64,000 nucleotides of DNA from NCBI GenBank assembly GCA_013396915.1, contig VWZL01005013.1, positions 124,001 to 188,000 on the forward strand, in the 5' to 3' direction. Shown piece by piece: positions 30,368-44,006 of the stretch. Each line of letters starts with the position of its first letter. The stretch's first letter is position 1. The stretch comes from Stercorarius parasiticus. Its lineage: Eukaryota > Chordata > Aves > Charadriiformes > Stercorariidae. A program made the position numbers and the translations under genes. Under the pieces are notes generated by a model, which did no database searches, was not told the origin of the DNA, and saw only the letters and a list, made by a program, of their open reading frames with translations.

Positions 30368-33300
30368 GTTGGTTTACCTACCAATCCTGACTCACAAGCT
30401 CTAAGCTGGCGCACACCCCCATCCCCACAGCAGAGCTCCTTGCTTCCCAGCTGCTGTTTCACATGAAGGATGAGTCCCCTTCCTTGCCTGCGGCACTGCA
30501 GTTGTGTGAGCTATCCCAACACATCTCCGTGACACCAGTCAGGTTATAGCCCTCTAACTGCACACACATACACACACATTCCTCCTGTTTGTTTCCCATG
30601 CTGAGGAATTAGTGGGGGGGCATTTTTAGGGAGGCACTTGAGCATGCTGCTTCCCCAGAAAGGGCATGAGAGCTTTCCATGAAAGGGCTGTCCCACAGGC
30701 ACTTTCTTTTTTACGTGCCTACACTTCAGCTGATTCTGCTTCAGCCCTGTTGTTGATTCAGTGTTGCCAATTGCCAGGGCCTTTCTGTTCCCACCACTCC
30801 AGGCCCTTGGTATGCCTGCCATGTCCACCTCTTCGATTGCTGAGGAATCTCCCCCATCTTTTCTATGTTACAGCTTTTATTACCAGGTTGGCCAGCCAAG
30901 TTTTCTTTGACTCTTCCCCTAAGCATCTGCTGCTGGCTACTGTCCGGTGTCAGGTGCAAGCAGATGGGCTGGACGGACTTCTGGTCTGAGCAGCAAAGTT
31001 GTACTTACAGTCTTACCTAGATGCACAGATGAGCATTATAAAGAAATAATTATTTTCCTTGGCAAAACCCGAAGCTTATATTGCAAAAATCTGTCGCATA
31101 CCAAATTAAAAAATGACGAATTTATAAATCTGATTGATTACTTTTTCCTACAAGGCTTTACCACGTATATGCTAAACAGGGGAACAAGCAGATAAAGAAT
31201 ACTCTCTGCTGTTCCGTAAAATGCCTTTGAGCAATTTATAATGAAAACAGAGAGATTTCATGCGTCTGCTCACAGGTGTTGGGTAATAGAAGTACTGAGG
31301 TTAAACAAAAAAATCTACTCGTTATTTCTGAATACAGCCTTACTGCAAATGCAAAGGATTATAGTATCTAATAATGTTTTCATCTCTAACCTTAGATACA
31401 CATTTTTAAAACAGCTTGCATTACTCTGTGTATACCAAACAACACAGCCCAAAGTACTTTTATAAAATAAATGGAACGGAAAGAAACAAACCACGTAATA
31501 CAGATTAAATACAAGACAGTGTATGAGCAAAGTGCTGCTGCTCGTTATAGGCCAAACAAGGTTTTGTAATAAGTTAGTTTTATAGTCAACTTCCTCAAAG
31601 AAAGGCCACGCTTTCTGTATATATACAAATATATGTGTATACATATATAAAAACATAAATCAGATATAGGATGTATTACTGCATTTCCCAAACACTGTAT
31701 CCTCTCAGGAAAGCCACGATGCCGGCAATAAAAAGTAATAGTGTGTGTAAGCTGTTTAGCCACTAGCTATATACTCTTGGACCCAGAACAAGAAAAAATA
31801 ATAACTATTATTACTATTATTCATGTTTACCTTGATTAAGATATGCTTGACCCCAGGTCAAGATTCTTCAGATGTCTCGGAATGAGTGCTTCCTTTCTTC
31901 CGATAAACACTAAACATTTCACAGTTTCACAAGTTCTGAACTGCCGTCTTTAAGACTTTATAGCACACATGCAAAATTAGTGGTTACTTTAAAAAAATCT
32001 TGTAAAATGTGAAAAATGAAGAAATAATAAAGTGATTGGGGTAAAAAAGACTTATACAACATTAATTCCAAAAAAATGTTTTAGAGGTATAAGTGGAAGA
32101 AATCATTGAATTATAAGCTATTTTGCATGAGAAATTAAAAACAAGATCTTTTAATGCAACTGAGTAGAAGGTTTATTAAAATAAACTATGGTCTGCTGCA
32201 AGGTAGTTTATTTTTATAACTTTGTTTTAATCATTTCACACTCCTCTCTTGCCTTCAGTCTAAAAGGTGGGGTTTGTTCTACTTCACTGAATGGAAAAAT
32301 AACTATCTAATCTCCAGAAAGAATTTTCAAAGAAATATGTTGAAGACCAAATGCTTATTCTGTAGCAAATAAGGTTTCTCTAGAGGACAGAACCGATCTT
32401 ACTGCATTTTTACATGTTACATGTGAACAACACTGATTTTTCTTGATTTATCAGCATCCATAAAAGGTGACGCAGCTGCTCTCTGCCTCCTAATACTCCC
32501 CACAGGAGAGTACAAAAGAGAGGCCGGCTGAGATGCAATCCCTCAGTTCCCCCATAAACCCAAAGTCCTGGAAAGCAATGAGCCAGTCCCGCTTCATCTG
32601 CTGTGGGTTTTCGTACAGATTTTGATCTTGGCAAAGTGTTGTCCTGAGGATCACCAGGTGAGGAGCTAAAAACTCAAGATCACCAGAGGAGAAAGGTACC
32701 TGGGACTCAGACTGGAGTCACCCCTGCCCAGGAGAAGTCAACTCGGGGACTGGAAAAAAACTGCTTTTTCCTTAGCTTCCCAGCATCTGGGCACCAAGCA
32801 AGCTCCCACGGTACTGGAGGAAGACTGTTACCTGCTTAGCATAAGGCTGCACTGTAAAGTCCATCAGTTGTCTCATCAACCACAGGCAAGCTGAAGGAAG
32901 GCCAAGTGACTCATCCGACAAGTGTCATACTTGGTCCCACCTCTGCTTTGGTGAGGATTTCATTCATGTTTATGCAATGTGAAACAGTGCCATCACAACC
33001 AGCAAAGCCGAGTGCTGGGTGATCTTTCACTGGGAACAGGAATCATGGGCTTACCTCACCAGGCAAAGGACAAAACTGGCCAACATGAAGGCACGAATCA
33101 CTTTGAAAAGCAAACACAGTTTCCCATCAGACAGCTTTGTGAATTTAGCTCTGAACGGGCTATTTTGTGTAGAAGAACGTGAATTTTGGAGTACTTCTTG
33201 TTCCAGTGAGGGAACAAGCGGGAAGAGAAGAAACAGTAACACACGCATTATATTTTATTTCATCCAAAATAGCAGCCAAGCTGAAAAAACAACTATTCAC

Positions 33301-34295
33301 AGAATATAGCTGCAACTTCTCATGGAGCCTGTTAACTGTAACAAAATCTATAAGACTCTCCCATGCAGAAAAGACTACTACATCCCTAGAGAGTACTTCC
33401 ATCAGAAGATAGGTCAGGCTAAAAATTGGAGTCCATCATTAAGGACAACTTTCTCTAAAAGTGAAGACCTGAGTAGTGAGCTGTGAGAAGCCTGAAACCT
33501 GTACCGTTTTCAGCCAGCGTGCTCGGCTGCCGTGGGAAGCCCGGCTGCTGCATTGCAGAGCAGAGCAGAGCACAGCACAAGTTTAATCTGCTCGGCTTCA
33601 CATCAGCCGGAGCTTGGTGCTGCCATAGCAAGATCTGTGCTGGTACCCGAGCCAGCTCATTTAAGGCTGACTGGGATTTGCTGACCACAGGATTCACCGC
33701 AACTATTGCTGTGGCTGCAGTGCAGGCAGATCCCCGTTTTTTAACCAGGTCTTTTTTCTTCCTGAGTCACAACTGAGACCCCAATCCAGCAAAATGACCC
33801 CATAACACACTTAGTTAAGAGAAGCACATCAAGGTCCCCATAATGAACTCAGCAGGCCTAATTAAGCAAAGTAGGTGCTCAATTATTTGCAATTTGGGTT
33901 CTATTATGGGGCTGACAGGACATCCGTTCACATCCATAAACATTTAAGCGTGGCTGATCACAGAACTAAGCCGGAAAGGCTACAGGCAGACAGTTTACCA
34001 TTCACAAAAACCCAAAACATACTTTGACTAATATCTCTGATTAAAAAGTAAAAATTAAAATGCCTCAGTGACAGCTACGGAAAAAACATCACAATACCAA
34101 ACCCTTTTCTACACTTATGCTAGGAAAGGATATTTTCAAGCTCAAGTGGCTGACAAAACAATGAAAGCAAAGACAGGAAAAGATGGTGGGGGAAAAAAAA
34201 AAAATCAACTGTTATTCTAGAAGTCAAGAAACACTGCAATAGTGCAACTCATGGGAGAGGCAGTAAAATATAACAAGTGCTTTCGTGCCATCTCT

Positions 34296-34368
34296 GTTGG
34301 TGTAAATCAGTGGGACTCTGCTGACATTAATGAAGCCAAGCTGATTTATGGCAGAGAATCTGGCTCCT
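34296..34368. repeat. Probable ancient hairpin-type amniote repeat
   Basis: The left part carries gttggtgtaaatcagtggga. The right part carries agctgatttatggcagaga and then atctggctcc. The arms GGTGTAAATCAG and CTGATTTATGGC are imperfect inverted copies around a short central spacer containing gacattaatgaag. I recall the same architecture as a frequent palindromic relic in amniote genomes, ending in an 'agaatctggc' phrase. Family not named. No coding capacity. Confidence 0.45.
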
Positions 34369-36299
34369 TATTTGCTATGATGATGACTGATGTCTAAATT
34401 CAAGAACAGATATTTTACAATTATAATTAAAGGCCTATAATAACATACAACACAAATGCAGTCTGTGCAGGAGAGTTGTATTGTTGTATTCATCTTGCGG
34501 CCTCATATTGCCAGTGGCACTGGTACACATAATTAAAATATTAATAACACCTCTGTGAAAGGTAGCAACACAGCACGAAATGAATACATTAGAACTAACT
34601 ACTAGCAGTCACATTTCACGACAACTAAATAATATAATTTTATAAGACAAATTTTCATTCAGTTACCAAGAACTCCAATATTTAACTCACCTCATGCCAC
34701 TCCTGATCTCCCATAATGTTTTAATAACGTAGACTATATATCTGCTTATAACACATCCCTATGTGTTTTGAGCATTTGACAAGGTAAAATATTAACGTTG
34801 CAAGATAAAACTATTAATGTTGCAGATTCAATGCTCCTCTCCATTTGACAGACATAAATACAGAGAATTTATAAGCAAAGAATTTATAATAAAACCAGAC
34901 AGCGTCCAGACCAACATTTAAGGAAAGAAATTCTGCAGAACTCTAGCAGGAATTATCACAGGTCACAACCAGATCATGAATCAATGTCACTGTGTTACAA
35001 AAAAATTACAGATGTCATTCGTTACTTCCTCTGTCCTCCATCTTTACACATCCCGACTCTTTGTCAGATCAGTCCTTCTCCATCTAATCCTCCTCCTCTC
35101 CTGTTTCCTAATGACTCTCTTGTACTCAGGTAATCCAAGTGTTGCCATTCACACTAGTTCCTCCTCAGATTGTATTGGCCCTACACTTCCCTAAGCTTCC
35201 TCGACAGCTCTCCATTCCGATGCCTAGCAGTCATTACTGGCATACTTCTTTTTGGCCATGCAATTTTTGGACACGTTGAATGAATTCAGTTCCTGCATTC
35301 TACTCAGCATGGCAATTTCTAAAATTTTCAAAAGTCTCTTAACATGGGAGAACTTCACAGCAACATCAGAAATGACATCCCTTGCTGAAAGGCAGCGTGT
35401 GGGTCATCTTTCGAACATCTGTCTCAAAGACTGGGAAGCGAGCTTTGTAATGACCTTTGGCAAAATAACTTCTGTTTTTCCAGGAAAGGGATGATGTTTT
35501 TCAAAATACCAATTAGGTCTCGGAAAAGCAAGGCGAACAAAAAAATTCAGCTCAGTCATGGAAAGCGTGGTAAAGTTACAAATAGCTAAAAAGGGTCTGT
35601 AGATGACAGGTATTCAGCAGACCTTGTAAAAGGAATGAGACCAAGCAGAGCCTGGTAATTTCATTCCAGTTTTTCCTAGATTTTGTAACATGAATAAAAC
35701 AGTGTATCTTTTCAAAAACCTACATTATCTGGCTTCGATAGCAATCCTCATTTGCTGGAGAGAAAGCACATACAAATAAAAATATTAGACTTCCTGAAGT
35801 ACTGTTAGAAAGGATTCAAATACAACAGTTAGACTCTAAAATTTGAACCAAAACTTCACTGAAAAAAGGAGACCAAAAGCCTTCTTCTAACTTATGACAG
35901 ATTGTGACACCTTTTCTTTCTCCAGAGTTTGATGGTTATTGACAGAATTTAGAATTGACACCTCCTGGGACTACACAGTAAACACAGTAACTTTAGTTTT
36001 CATACTGGATCATTTTTATTTTCTTTTTTTAATGGACAGAGAGATTGAGGTTCAGCTAATTGACCATGAAAAACTACTGGGCACGTCAAGAGAAACAGCT
36101 GGCTATAACACATAGTAGAGTGAGAAGTGCCAAAAGTTAGAGAGCACAGTGAGGGTTGGCTGGGTTTCACGGGCAGGCAAGGGGGAGCCATGTGAAAGAT
36201 GACCACGTCGAGGGGAGGCCTGCCAACCCTTGCGAAACTGAACTTGCGAGGCCAAGGGTGACGAGGGAACTGTATCGGTCTTATGATGTATGGCTAACG

Positions 36300-36720
36300 G
36301 TGTCTAGGTGACAGTCTCACAAATGCCAAATTTAGGTGTAGATGTCACAGAAGTGGAACCAATGGGGAAAAGTAACCAGGGGTGCAACATGGGAGAGACC
36401 AGGGCCAAGAGTCTGCTGTGGGGAAGACCACAAGTGTGGAGCAGCTACTGGAGATACCCATTTCTGCACATACATGGGGAGGTTGTGTGTCCACGCATAG
36501 GCAGGACCTGACAGCAAGTACCCTGATTTGCAGATGCATAAGAACAGCATCAGGCCCCTTTGTGCTGGTCTTGTTCACGTGCATGCGGTTTGTGTTGATG
36601 TGGCAGTAAAAGCACTGGTTGCGCCTGTACGTGTCACTCTGGTGGTTGGAGGTGTCTGTACAGAGGGTGTGCACATGTACACAGGGACTGCATGCTCAGC
36701 CTCTTCGTGAGCTGGACTTG
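36300..36720. other. Unclassified GC- and TG-enriched tract
   Basis: The plus strand is rich in TG, GTG and TGCA steps (gtgcatgcggtttgtgttg near 36580, gtgcacatgtacacagg near 36668) and contains more CpG than its surroundings. Overlapping open frames of 60-109 codons occur on both strands with no family similarity, as expected of biased composition. No element is recognised. Confidence 0.35.
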
Positions 36721-38329
36721 GGGACGGGGAACTGCAGCAGCCTGGTGCTATCACATCGGGACGGGAGGAACTCCCCTTGGTCTAGATGGCCACCAACTTG
36801 TGCTCTCTCTTAAAGCATCTTCTACATGTGACTAGCATTATTTCAGTTGTGCTACTTTAACTGAAACAATAACATACAAAACATATGGGATAAGAATGAA
36901 AAGGTCTGAGAACTCATGAAGAGCATTAGTATTATATACATTAGGACAAGGAAGGAAAGAAGACATAGGCCCAGTTAGAAAGGAGCTCTAGTGCAGCATG
37001 TAAAATATACACCAGAACATGCTGACCATACATAGCCTGTTGGCTTGCTCCAGTACCAACACTTGTTTGACACTACTTAACATCTACACTTCCTTGAAAT
37101 ATGCTCTAAGTGCATATTTCCTTGCGTAGTTGTGGTAGGTACCATAGGGCCTGCGCTGCAACATCCCCAGTTGTTCATGAGCCTGTTTTAAGGAAACTGT
37201 TTCCTGTAACTGCCAAGAAAAGTATGTTATTGATACTGAACACTGAAAATAAAAGTCAGTCTTTTAAAACAAACAAGCAAACCCACCAAAATCCAAAATC
37301 AATAACCTGCATGAAGGTAATGTGTAGCATTAGATGAAAGAAGAACTTTATTATTACACAGGACACCTGAACTACAGAGGCTTTGGCAACTTGTGCCGTA
37401 TGCATGCCAAATAAATTGAAATTTTTGTTTTTTGAGTCTCTGAAGAGCTGTCAAAGTAGCACGTTTCCAAAGCACTACCATTTATATTACTGGCAGTAAA
37501 AGTCTACTCACTCAAAAATGTCACAGGCCTTATGTCTTTTAATATTTTTACCATAGTTATGCAGAAGTTCACACAAGCAACTGGATTCCCTAAATGGCAC
37601 TTCAAACAAATTATATCAGATACTAGCGATTACTTTTTCATATAGATGGAGGCAGAAGAGGACAGCCAACATATCCTGATGAAATTAATAACTCATCCCG
37701 GTTATTACCAGACAACACTATAAAACTCAAAACTGCCAGCAAGAAATATTGCTGATTCATTGAACTTGTCCTTGTATTTGCAGCCCACTTCAGTGTTTTT
37801 CACTTTAATAAGATTGATGATAACACTCGTTTTCCAAAAAAAGAAAAACATTTTGTTGATACTATGTACAAACACTTAAGGAAAAATATTTTCTCTCCTA
37901 TCATTCAATGAAAGCATTTTTTTAAATAGAGCTATAATTCATGATTCTGTGACAGCATTTCAGAACGAGCATTTATACAGTTATCTAAAAGCCTGGTCAA
38001 ATCATATCATCTCCCTGAGTATCATTCCATTTAAGTACTTTTATTACCCATACGCTTACTGAAAACGCTGATCTTTATTCCACTTTTTATGTGGTAATCT
38101 AAATTGCCTTGAGTAATCTGTCTAACAGACATAATTAAATGTATTTCATTAATATCTACAAAAGGTTCCAAGGGCAGGCAGTGGATTAAAGTCTGGTTTG
38201 CAAACGTGTTGCTCAGATTTCATGATCTACATGCTAAAGGAACAAGTAAAATACCATTTGACTTAGAGGAAAATAGGAATGGAAAGGATCTGGTTTGCCA
38301 CCATCTCCAATCCCTTGCTATTTTACACC

Positions 38330-39110
38330 ATATCGTATAAACAGTATCATATAAACCTCCTTTAAATATTTATCAATGATCAGTGTAAACCCATTTTGGA
38401 TTATTCAATCCAGTGCTATGATTGAAAGCCTGGGAATGAACTCTGTTCCTCTGATCTTTAAGGGTCGTCTCCCTTGCCATCTAACTGCAGCTTCCCTTTA
38501 GTTCTTTGCCACAAATTATTTTTTATTTTAAACATTTCTCATTTCTTCCCGGTGTTTATTCCCTATTGATCTTAGTTTTGCTGTATTAGACAAATCTATG
38601 TCTTTTAGCGTCCCCTCATATAATGATTTTTTCCCTCCCCTAATCACCCTAACAGCATTTTCTGCATTTGTTACAGTTTGAATCCCCCCTCTGAAACACG
38701 TCTAGCCACAACTAGTAATACTTCCCTATCTCCACAATTGCATTTGCCAGTGACATACCCAAATGACAACCCTTGGATGTCTCTCAGCAATTCAGCTGAT
38801 AAATCAAGACTCCTCTCCTCAGTCATATTGAACACATACTTCTAGATCACTGGGAAGATTTTCTTATTAATCCTCAATCGCATATTTGAATTTTACTGCA
38901 TTCATATATGTTCTTTACACAGAGGTCCCCATTCCCCTTTTATATGGATAAAGAGCCACTTGCAAGGTGTTCAAAGTGTTTTAACATTTTCTTGTAAGAA
39001 CTATCTCAGGCTGAATTTGTGCAATTCTCACTTCACCCCTCTAGTTTCTGCTTTTCAAGATGCTTTCTATGTTAGTCAGTCCTTTTAACCCTTACACATT
39101 TGTTGCTTTT
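38330..39110 (-). repeat. Possible very old CR1/L3-like LINE remnant
   Basis: The plus strand has phrases such as tcccctcatataatgatttt, ctaatcaccctaacagcatt and ttctgcatttgttacagttt. They resemble the antisense of a CR1-group 3' coding end ('cctcatat-gat--tttc--ccctaatcat-ttgt-gc--ttctctg-actctctccagttt'). Divergence is large and no protein block is readable, so this may be chance similarity of pyrimidine-rich sequence. Confidence 0.25.
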
Positions 39111-39310
39111 TTGCAATGTCTTTACCGACATGGTTATTCAGCTAATTATGCCTCTCTTAGCCCAGTTTTCAGGTGCATGCACATCACTGTAAGATTTGAG
39201 ACTTTATAAACTAGAATATAAACCCAGATGATTAAAAATGGCTTCTTTAAAAATGTAACATACTTTCAAAAATTCTTATTATCAGCAACAATCATTGTAC
39301 AAATGGAGGA

Positions 39311-39402
39311 GATATATATATGCGTGTGTGTGTGTATATATATCTCTCTCTATATATATATATATCTGTGTATCTCTCTCTCTCTCTCATACTCACACAC
39401 AA
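39311..39402. repeat. Compound microsatellite (TA/TG/TC)
   Basis: Successive dinucleotide blocks are visible: (TA)n, (TG)n, (TA)n, (TC)n, (TA)n, (TC)n, then a short CA-rich end. Such tracts are length-polymorphic. Some open frames here translate as low-complexity Ile/Tyr/Ser and are not genes. Confidence 0.95.
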
Positions 39403-42400
39403 TTCTATACCATCATGCTGAATCTTGGAACTGGTACTTTCATAAGGAATGAAACGCTCTTGACTTTCTCTGCCTGTCTCTCCTCTCCCTCTGAGTTTCT
39501 TCCTTGAGAATCCCCCTTCGTCTCATATACATCCACACTTAGTTCTCCAGTAAAAACAACGATTTTCAGATTTATTGAAAGTGGTAGCCTGTCTATAATG
39601 CAGCCATTAGATCACCTGCACCTGCTGTCTTGTACAGATATACCAAGCCAGATGCCAGTAGCAGCTTAGCTGTTGCAGGAGAGATCAGCCCGAGTTGTAA
39701 AACCTGCTCGAGAAGCCCAATAAATTTTCAGATAGTCCATGCTGAGCTTTATGATAGCCTGAGAATGGCAGGCAGTCCAAGTAGCTTAAAAACTCGGTAG
39801 GGAATATTACATGGGTTGGTCAGTGCAAACATATATTAGTTTTCTCTTCCATATAGCAGAAGCATTTGTGCTGTATTCTATGTAAATCTAGCCAAAGACT
39901 CTACAGAAAATCACTTTTCTACCATTAATATTTACATGAAAACATCATTATGACTTTCAAATATGGCACAACACAGCCTGGCAACGTGTGGATTGCTTAG
40001 CTTTATGATTTGTCACTGAATAGCAGCTACAAATAAAAATCGCATGCAATTCTTACGTTTTGACACAGATTTGGGGAGGAGAGGGTAGCAGTAAATCCCT
40101 CCTTGGAAAATTTACTTAATCTTACCATATCCCAGCATTGCAATCAAAAATAAGAATAAAGCCAATGTCTTTCTAGCATCTGCTAATTAAAATGTAACCG
40201 TCAAGCACATGAGGATCCCAATTTTACATGGCAGACTTCATGTGCTCCTGTAGCATAAAAACAAAGAAACCACACAAAAAACCCCAACCACCAAACCCAT
40301 GATTTTTTGAGCCAACTTGTCTGGAGGTTCAGCTGGTCAATTCTTTAAATTTGAGCACAAAATCAAGCAACAGTAACAGTAAGCTAAGCGCTACGTGGCC
40401 AACTTGTTTTAAGCTGCCAGATCCTGAGCATGTGGAGTCGTGACATCCCTTCTCTCTCAGGATGTCAGGGAAACATCAGCTGAGTATAAGCTTGACGCAC
40501 CTTATAGAAAAGGAACAAGCCAACCCAACCAAGCTTCCTGCTCCGAGCAGCTCTACAGAAAGTCTTGTCCTGCCACTCTCCCTCTAACAGTGCCCAGGCT
40601 TTCGGTGACAGGCTCCATTGCCTATGCAAGTCACAGAGGCAAGGCTGAAAAAGCAGCTGTGCAGCTATTACACATTATGTTCAGGTGATAGGGTTCCTCC
40701 TTCAGGAATCGTATTCCTGAAGGCTCACACCACGAAAGCAGCTGGTCCTATGATCTGCCCATTAGCTTGCATTTGCTTTAATTAATTCTAGTTGGGGAAA
40801 CTAGCAGGATTGTTTTTAAATGAAGTTTGAGGATACTGATTGATGTTTGGATGCCTCTGACTGGGCATCATTCAATGCCTTTTGGAAACTTCTGGCTAGT
40901 CACAGTGTGACACTCTGGGGAACCAAGTCCTTTTCAAGACCTACCCACAATCCTGGCCCATGTCTGAAGGCATGGAAAGCCCTATTTTTTATTCATATGT
41001 TTTAACCGGAAAGTTGCAACTATTAATGGTTTTATGGTTTTTTTATGGTTTCCTTTTCAAAGGTAGACCGTTACCTCATCATTCCTTACTACACTGTTAA
41101 AATGGTGGAACTGCATTTTAATAGGATGCTGGCAACAGGAATCATGCGACAAAATCTCTAAATGTCATTACTATGAGCTGCCAGAATCAGCCCCTCGTGG
41201 CCCAGAACAAAATGCCTTTTATCAGCACGACTTTTTGCCAAGTCTCTGTTGTCCAGCTCAAGGCACTAACTGGATTAAACAAAAACAATAAAAACAGCAG
41301 CAAAAAGAAAACGTGGTACAAAAGGGATTATAAGCAGGAAGAGAAGCAGGAAGTACCTCTTTAGACTCCAGGTAAACCTCTGTTGTTCCCCCCTGATCAA
41401 GTCCAGGGACAGCACTGTCTAATACAGCACTCCTAATAAACTGTCTCCTGTATCTCATAAGCCATTTCTTAAGAAACTTCTCCCGTGTGTCCCTGACTTT
41501 CTGATTTTAGCTTATGTTTCATCAATATTTCACTACTATTTCCATCTACATTTGCTCGATGCTTATGCCAGGAGTTAACTTTAACGGGGCTTCTGCATTT
41601 TTGCACAGCGAAAGGGTGCCACCATAAGCAGATACTTTCTACGCTCATTCCTACAAAATGTGCTCAGTATTCATCACTTCCTTTAGGAACTTGCCAGATG
41701 CAATGATTTTGGGACATAACTGCAGTATTTATCACGAATCTTTAACAAAGGCTTTTCATCCCAAGATGCGAAAAAACAAACTGCATCTCAACGTGCAAGG
41801 AAAGACATTTTAACTTAAAGCTGACAAAACTGGATGTCAGACACCTAGTAAAATTGAAGCAAGCCTTTTCGTAAGAGCAGAGCTAAAAATCCTGTCTGTT
41901 TACACACAGAGACCTAAGCTTATGTTTGAAGTGAGTAGGGAACCAAAGATGTCAAAGACTGTATAGACTCCCATAATCAAAACCAGACACCAAAACGTGC
42001 TCTGACAGGTTGGAAAGTTCTCACAGAAAAGGTGCAGTTGTGGGCCCATCTACCACCACGTCTCTTAAAACATTTTCCAAGCAGCAGATCAGCTCTGCAA
42101 GGGTGGAAAGTCCATCCTACCACAAAGAATGAGAACAGCATGATCCCAAGACCAACCTCAGACCAGTAAGCACTGGTGACAAGCATTCACCTCGATCTCA
42201 ACATCTTGTGAGCTCGAAACATTGATCAAATATTCAGGAAGCAGAGGTGCTACAGAGTCTATAACTGCCTAATACAGGATGAACAGCCATAAATCTTCAA
42301 TGTTCACACATTGCAGGCAGCTCACTTCCACTTCTCACAGGCAGACAGAAAAGAGTGACAAAAGACGTCCTCATAAACATGATCTCATGGAAAAATCAGG

Positions 42401-43259
42401 ACAGTCCAAAAACATCGGTGGGCAGTTCTTGGACAGAAGAGCCCGTGACCACAACATCCCCCGATCACACTGAACACTTGCTGATGAACCAAAGGTAGGG
42501 ATTAATTCTCCCAATTTAGACCAGGTATTTCAGCTTTATGCAGCAGTAAGAGACCATAACACTGGGATCAGAATAGCTCTCCTAAAACCGAATCAAAAGC
42601 CAATCTGAAAAAAGAAAAACAAACCAACCCTACACCACACCACTGAAAGCTGAAAAATCCACATGCCACCAGATTTTTGTTATAAGTACACACAAAAAAG
42701 CTAGAAATAGAGGCAGAGACAAGCAGAAATACATTAGGATTGATTGAAGCATCATCCTATGGCTTCACTGAATATCAGCACGTCTATCTGCACTGTAACT
42801 TTATACGTATATCACGCATTAGAAATGCTTTATAGCAGATCTGAAAATAACCATCTTTCCTAGGTGAACCTAAATTCACTTAAAAATTAAAAGCAAAATG
42901 GCATTATTAATCTGCTCAATTTCTCAAACTATGGCAAAGTTTCTCCATGCTATTTGTATCCTAAATAATATGCCTCTCCAGGTTTTAATTATGAAACGCT
43001 AAATAAATCCCATGAGCAAATACTTATTCGTATCTGTCTGCTGAGTTCCTATTTGTAATTCCAGCTAATTACTTCCCCTGTCAGGAAAATATTCTCTGAA
43101 GTCCCAAAATGCCACACAAGTACCTCAATCTCTTTCATTTCACGTCTCCCAGTGTTTGATACAGAAAATGTAAATTCATTTGGCTACTGCTGAAAGAGTA
43201 AGAAACTTGAAATAATCTCTGCACTGTCAGCAGGTCTTTACCTTGTGTGCTTAATCCCT

Positions 43260-43273
43260 GTTACCATGGTGAT
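43260..43273. promoter_or_regulatory. X-box-like (RFX) palindromic motif
   Basis: GTTACCATGGTGAT differs at few positions from the symmetrical RFX X-box consensus (GTTRCCATGGYAAC type), with both half-sites recognisable. It sits in an AT-rich tract (about 42880-43620) with several TAAT-type homeodomain cores, the kind of composition seen in vertebrate conserved enhancers. Conservation could not be checked. Confidence 0.4.
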
Positions 43274-43992
43274 ATTTAATTGCGCAGCCACACAGTTTGA
43301 TTGGTTTATTTTAAATTGAAGTTTTTCTGTGGAACAGCACAGGATCCTAGCGAACATTAGATAAATGGCTTTCAAAATATTGCAGTGAGTCATAGTGTTG
43401 TCAGTGACTAGATTAATTTGAGTTCAGTTAAACTATTTCTTCACCTTAATCTTATACATATATAACAACATACATAATACAAGGATTTTTAGCATTATAT
43501 TTGGGAACTGAGCATTTTGAGTATAATTAAGCAGTATTTTATTGTAAGAAGGGCAATTAAAACTTAAATGAGAATTATAATTCAGCAAGCTTTTGTTGGT
43601 AGTATCAGCTTGTCTTTCTAAAACAAATTACCTTGCTGTTCTACAATAACAATCCAGATAAGAACCTTTTACAGTAGGCTTATACTTGATTTTCCTTATG
43701 GAAAACTGTAAACATTAATATGACAGAAATGAAGCCATAAGGATAAATACAGTTTCTTCATTGCTGGCTTTCATATAGCTCAGCATGCAGTTCCTCTGTA
43801 TATGAATGACTGCTGGAAATGCATCATCAATACGGTATTTCCTGGCACAGTGTAACTTATTAGATAACTTGTTTTAAATTCTGTACATACACTATGAGGA
43901 ACTGGTGTACTTCAACTGTGCTATTCAAACAGCAGCAATAGACTGTGCTAATTCTCACCCCTTTTTCCTGCTCTATAACCCAGCTCTAGCAG

Positions 43993-44006
43993 TTTTTTTT
44001 TTTTTT
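43993..44006. repeat. Poly-T run (14)
   Basis: A homopolymer in the large intron; no adjacent retrocopy recognised. Confidence 0.9.

Larger units (their letters stand above)
27955..30985 (-). mobile_element. CR1 LINE, 5'-truncated and degenerate, about 3 kb
   Basis: CR1 is the dominant non-LTR retrotransposon of birds, encoding an endonuclease and reverse transcriptase. The coding sense is on the minus strand, the same orientation as FRMPD4. From high to low coordinates, recognisable blocks are endonuclease-like VCYRPPHQEEVDE and LVLMGDVKHLD (30134-30367), an RT stretch with NVTPVFQKGKEE and NYRLVSLT (29132-29341), [13 protein letters not shown] near 28850, YRLGADQLESCLAEEDPG (28383-28646), and the typical C-terminal end HWNRLPRKV (28029-28226). 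Frames shift repeatedly and there are internal stops, so it is inactive. Full-length bird CR1 is about 4.5 kb, so the 5' part is missing. The 3' boundary near 27955 is approximate and the 5' boundary near 30985 is a guess. Exact subfamily not determined. Confidence 0.93.

Noticed and set aside
28029..30989. Many open frames on both strands between 28 and 31 kb as separate genes
   Set aside because: All fall within the CR1 element; the plus-strand frames are shadows of the CR1 coding sense.
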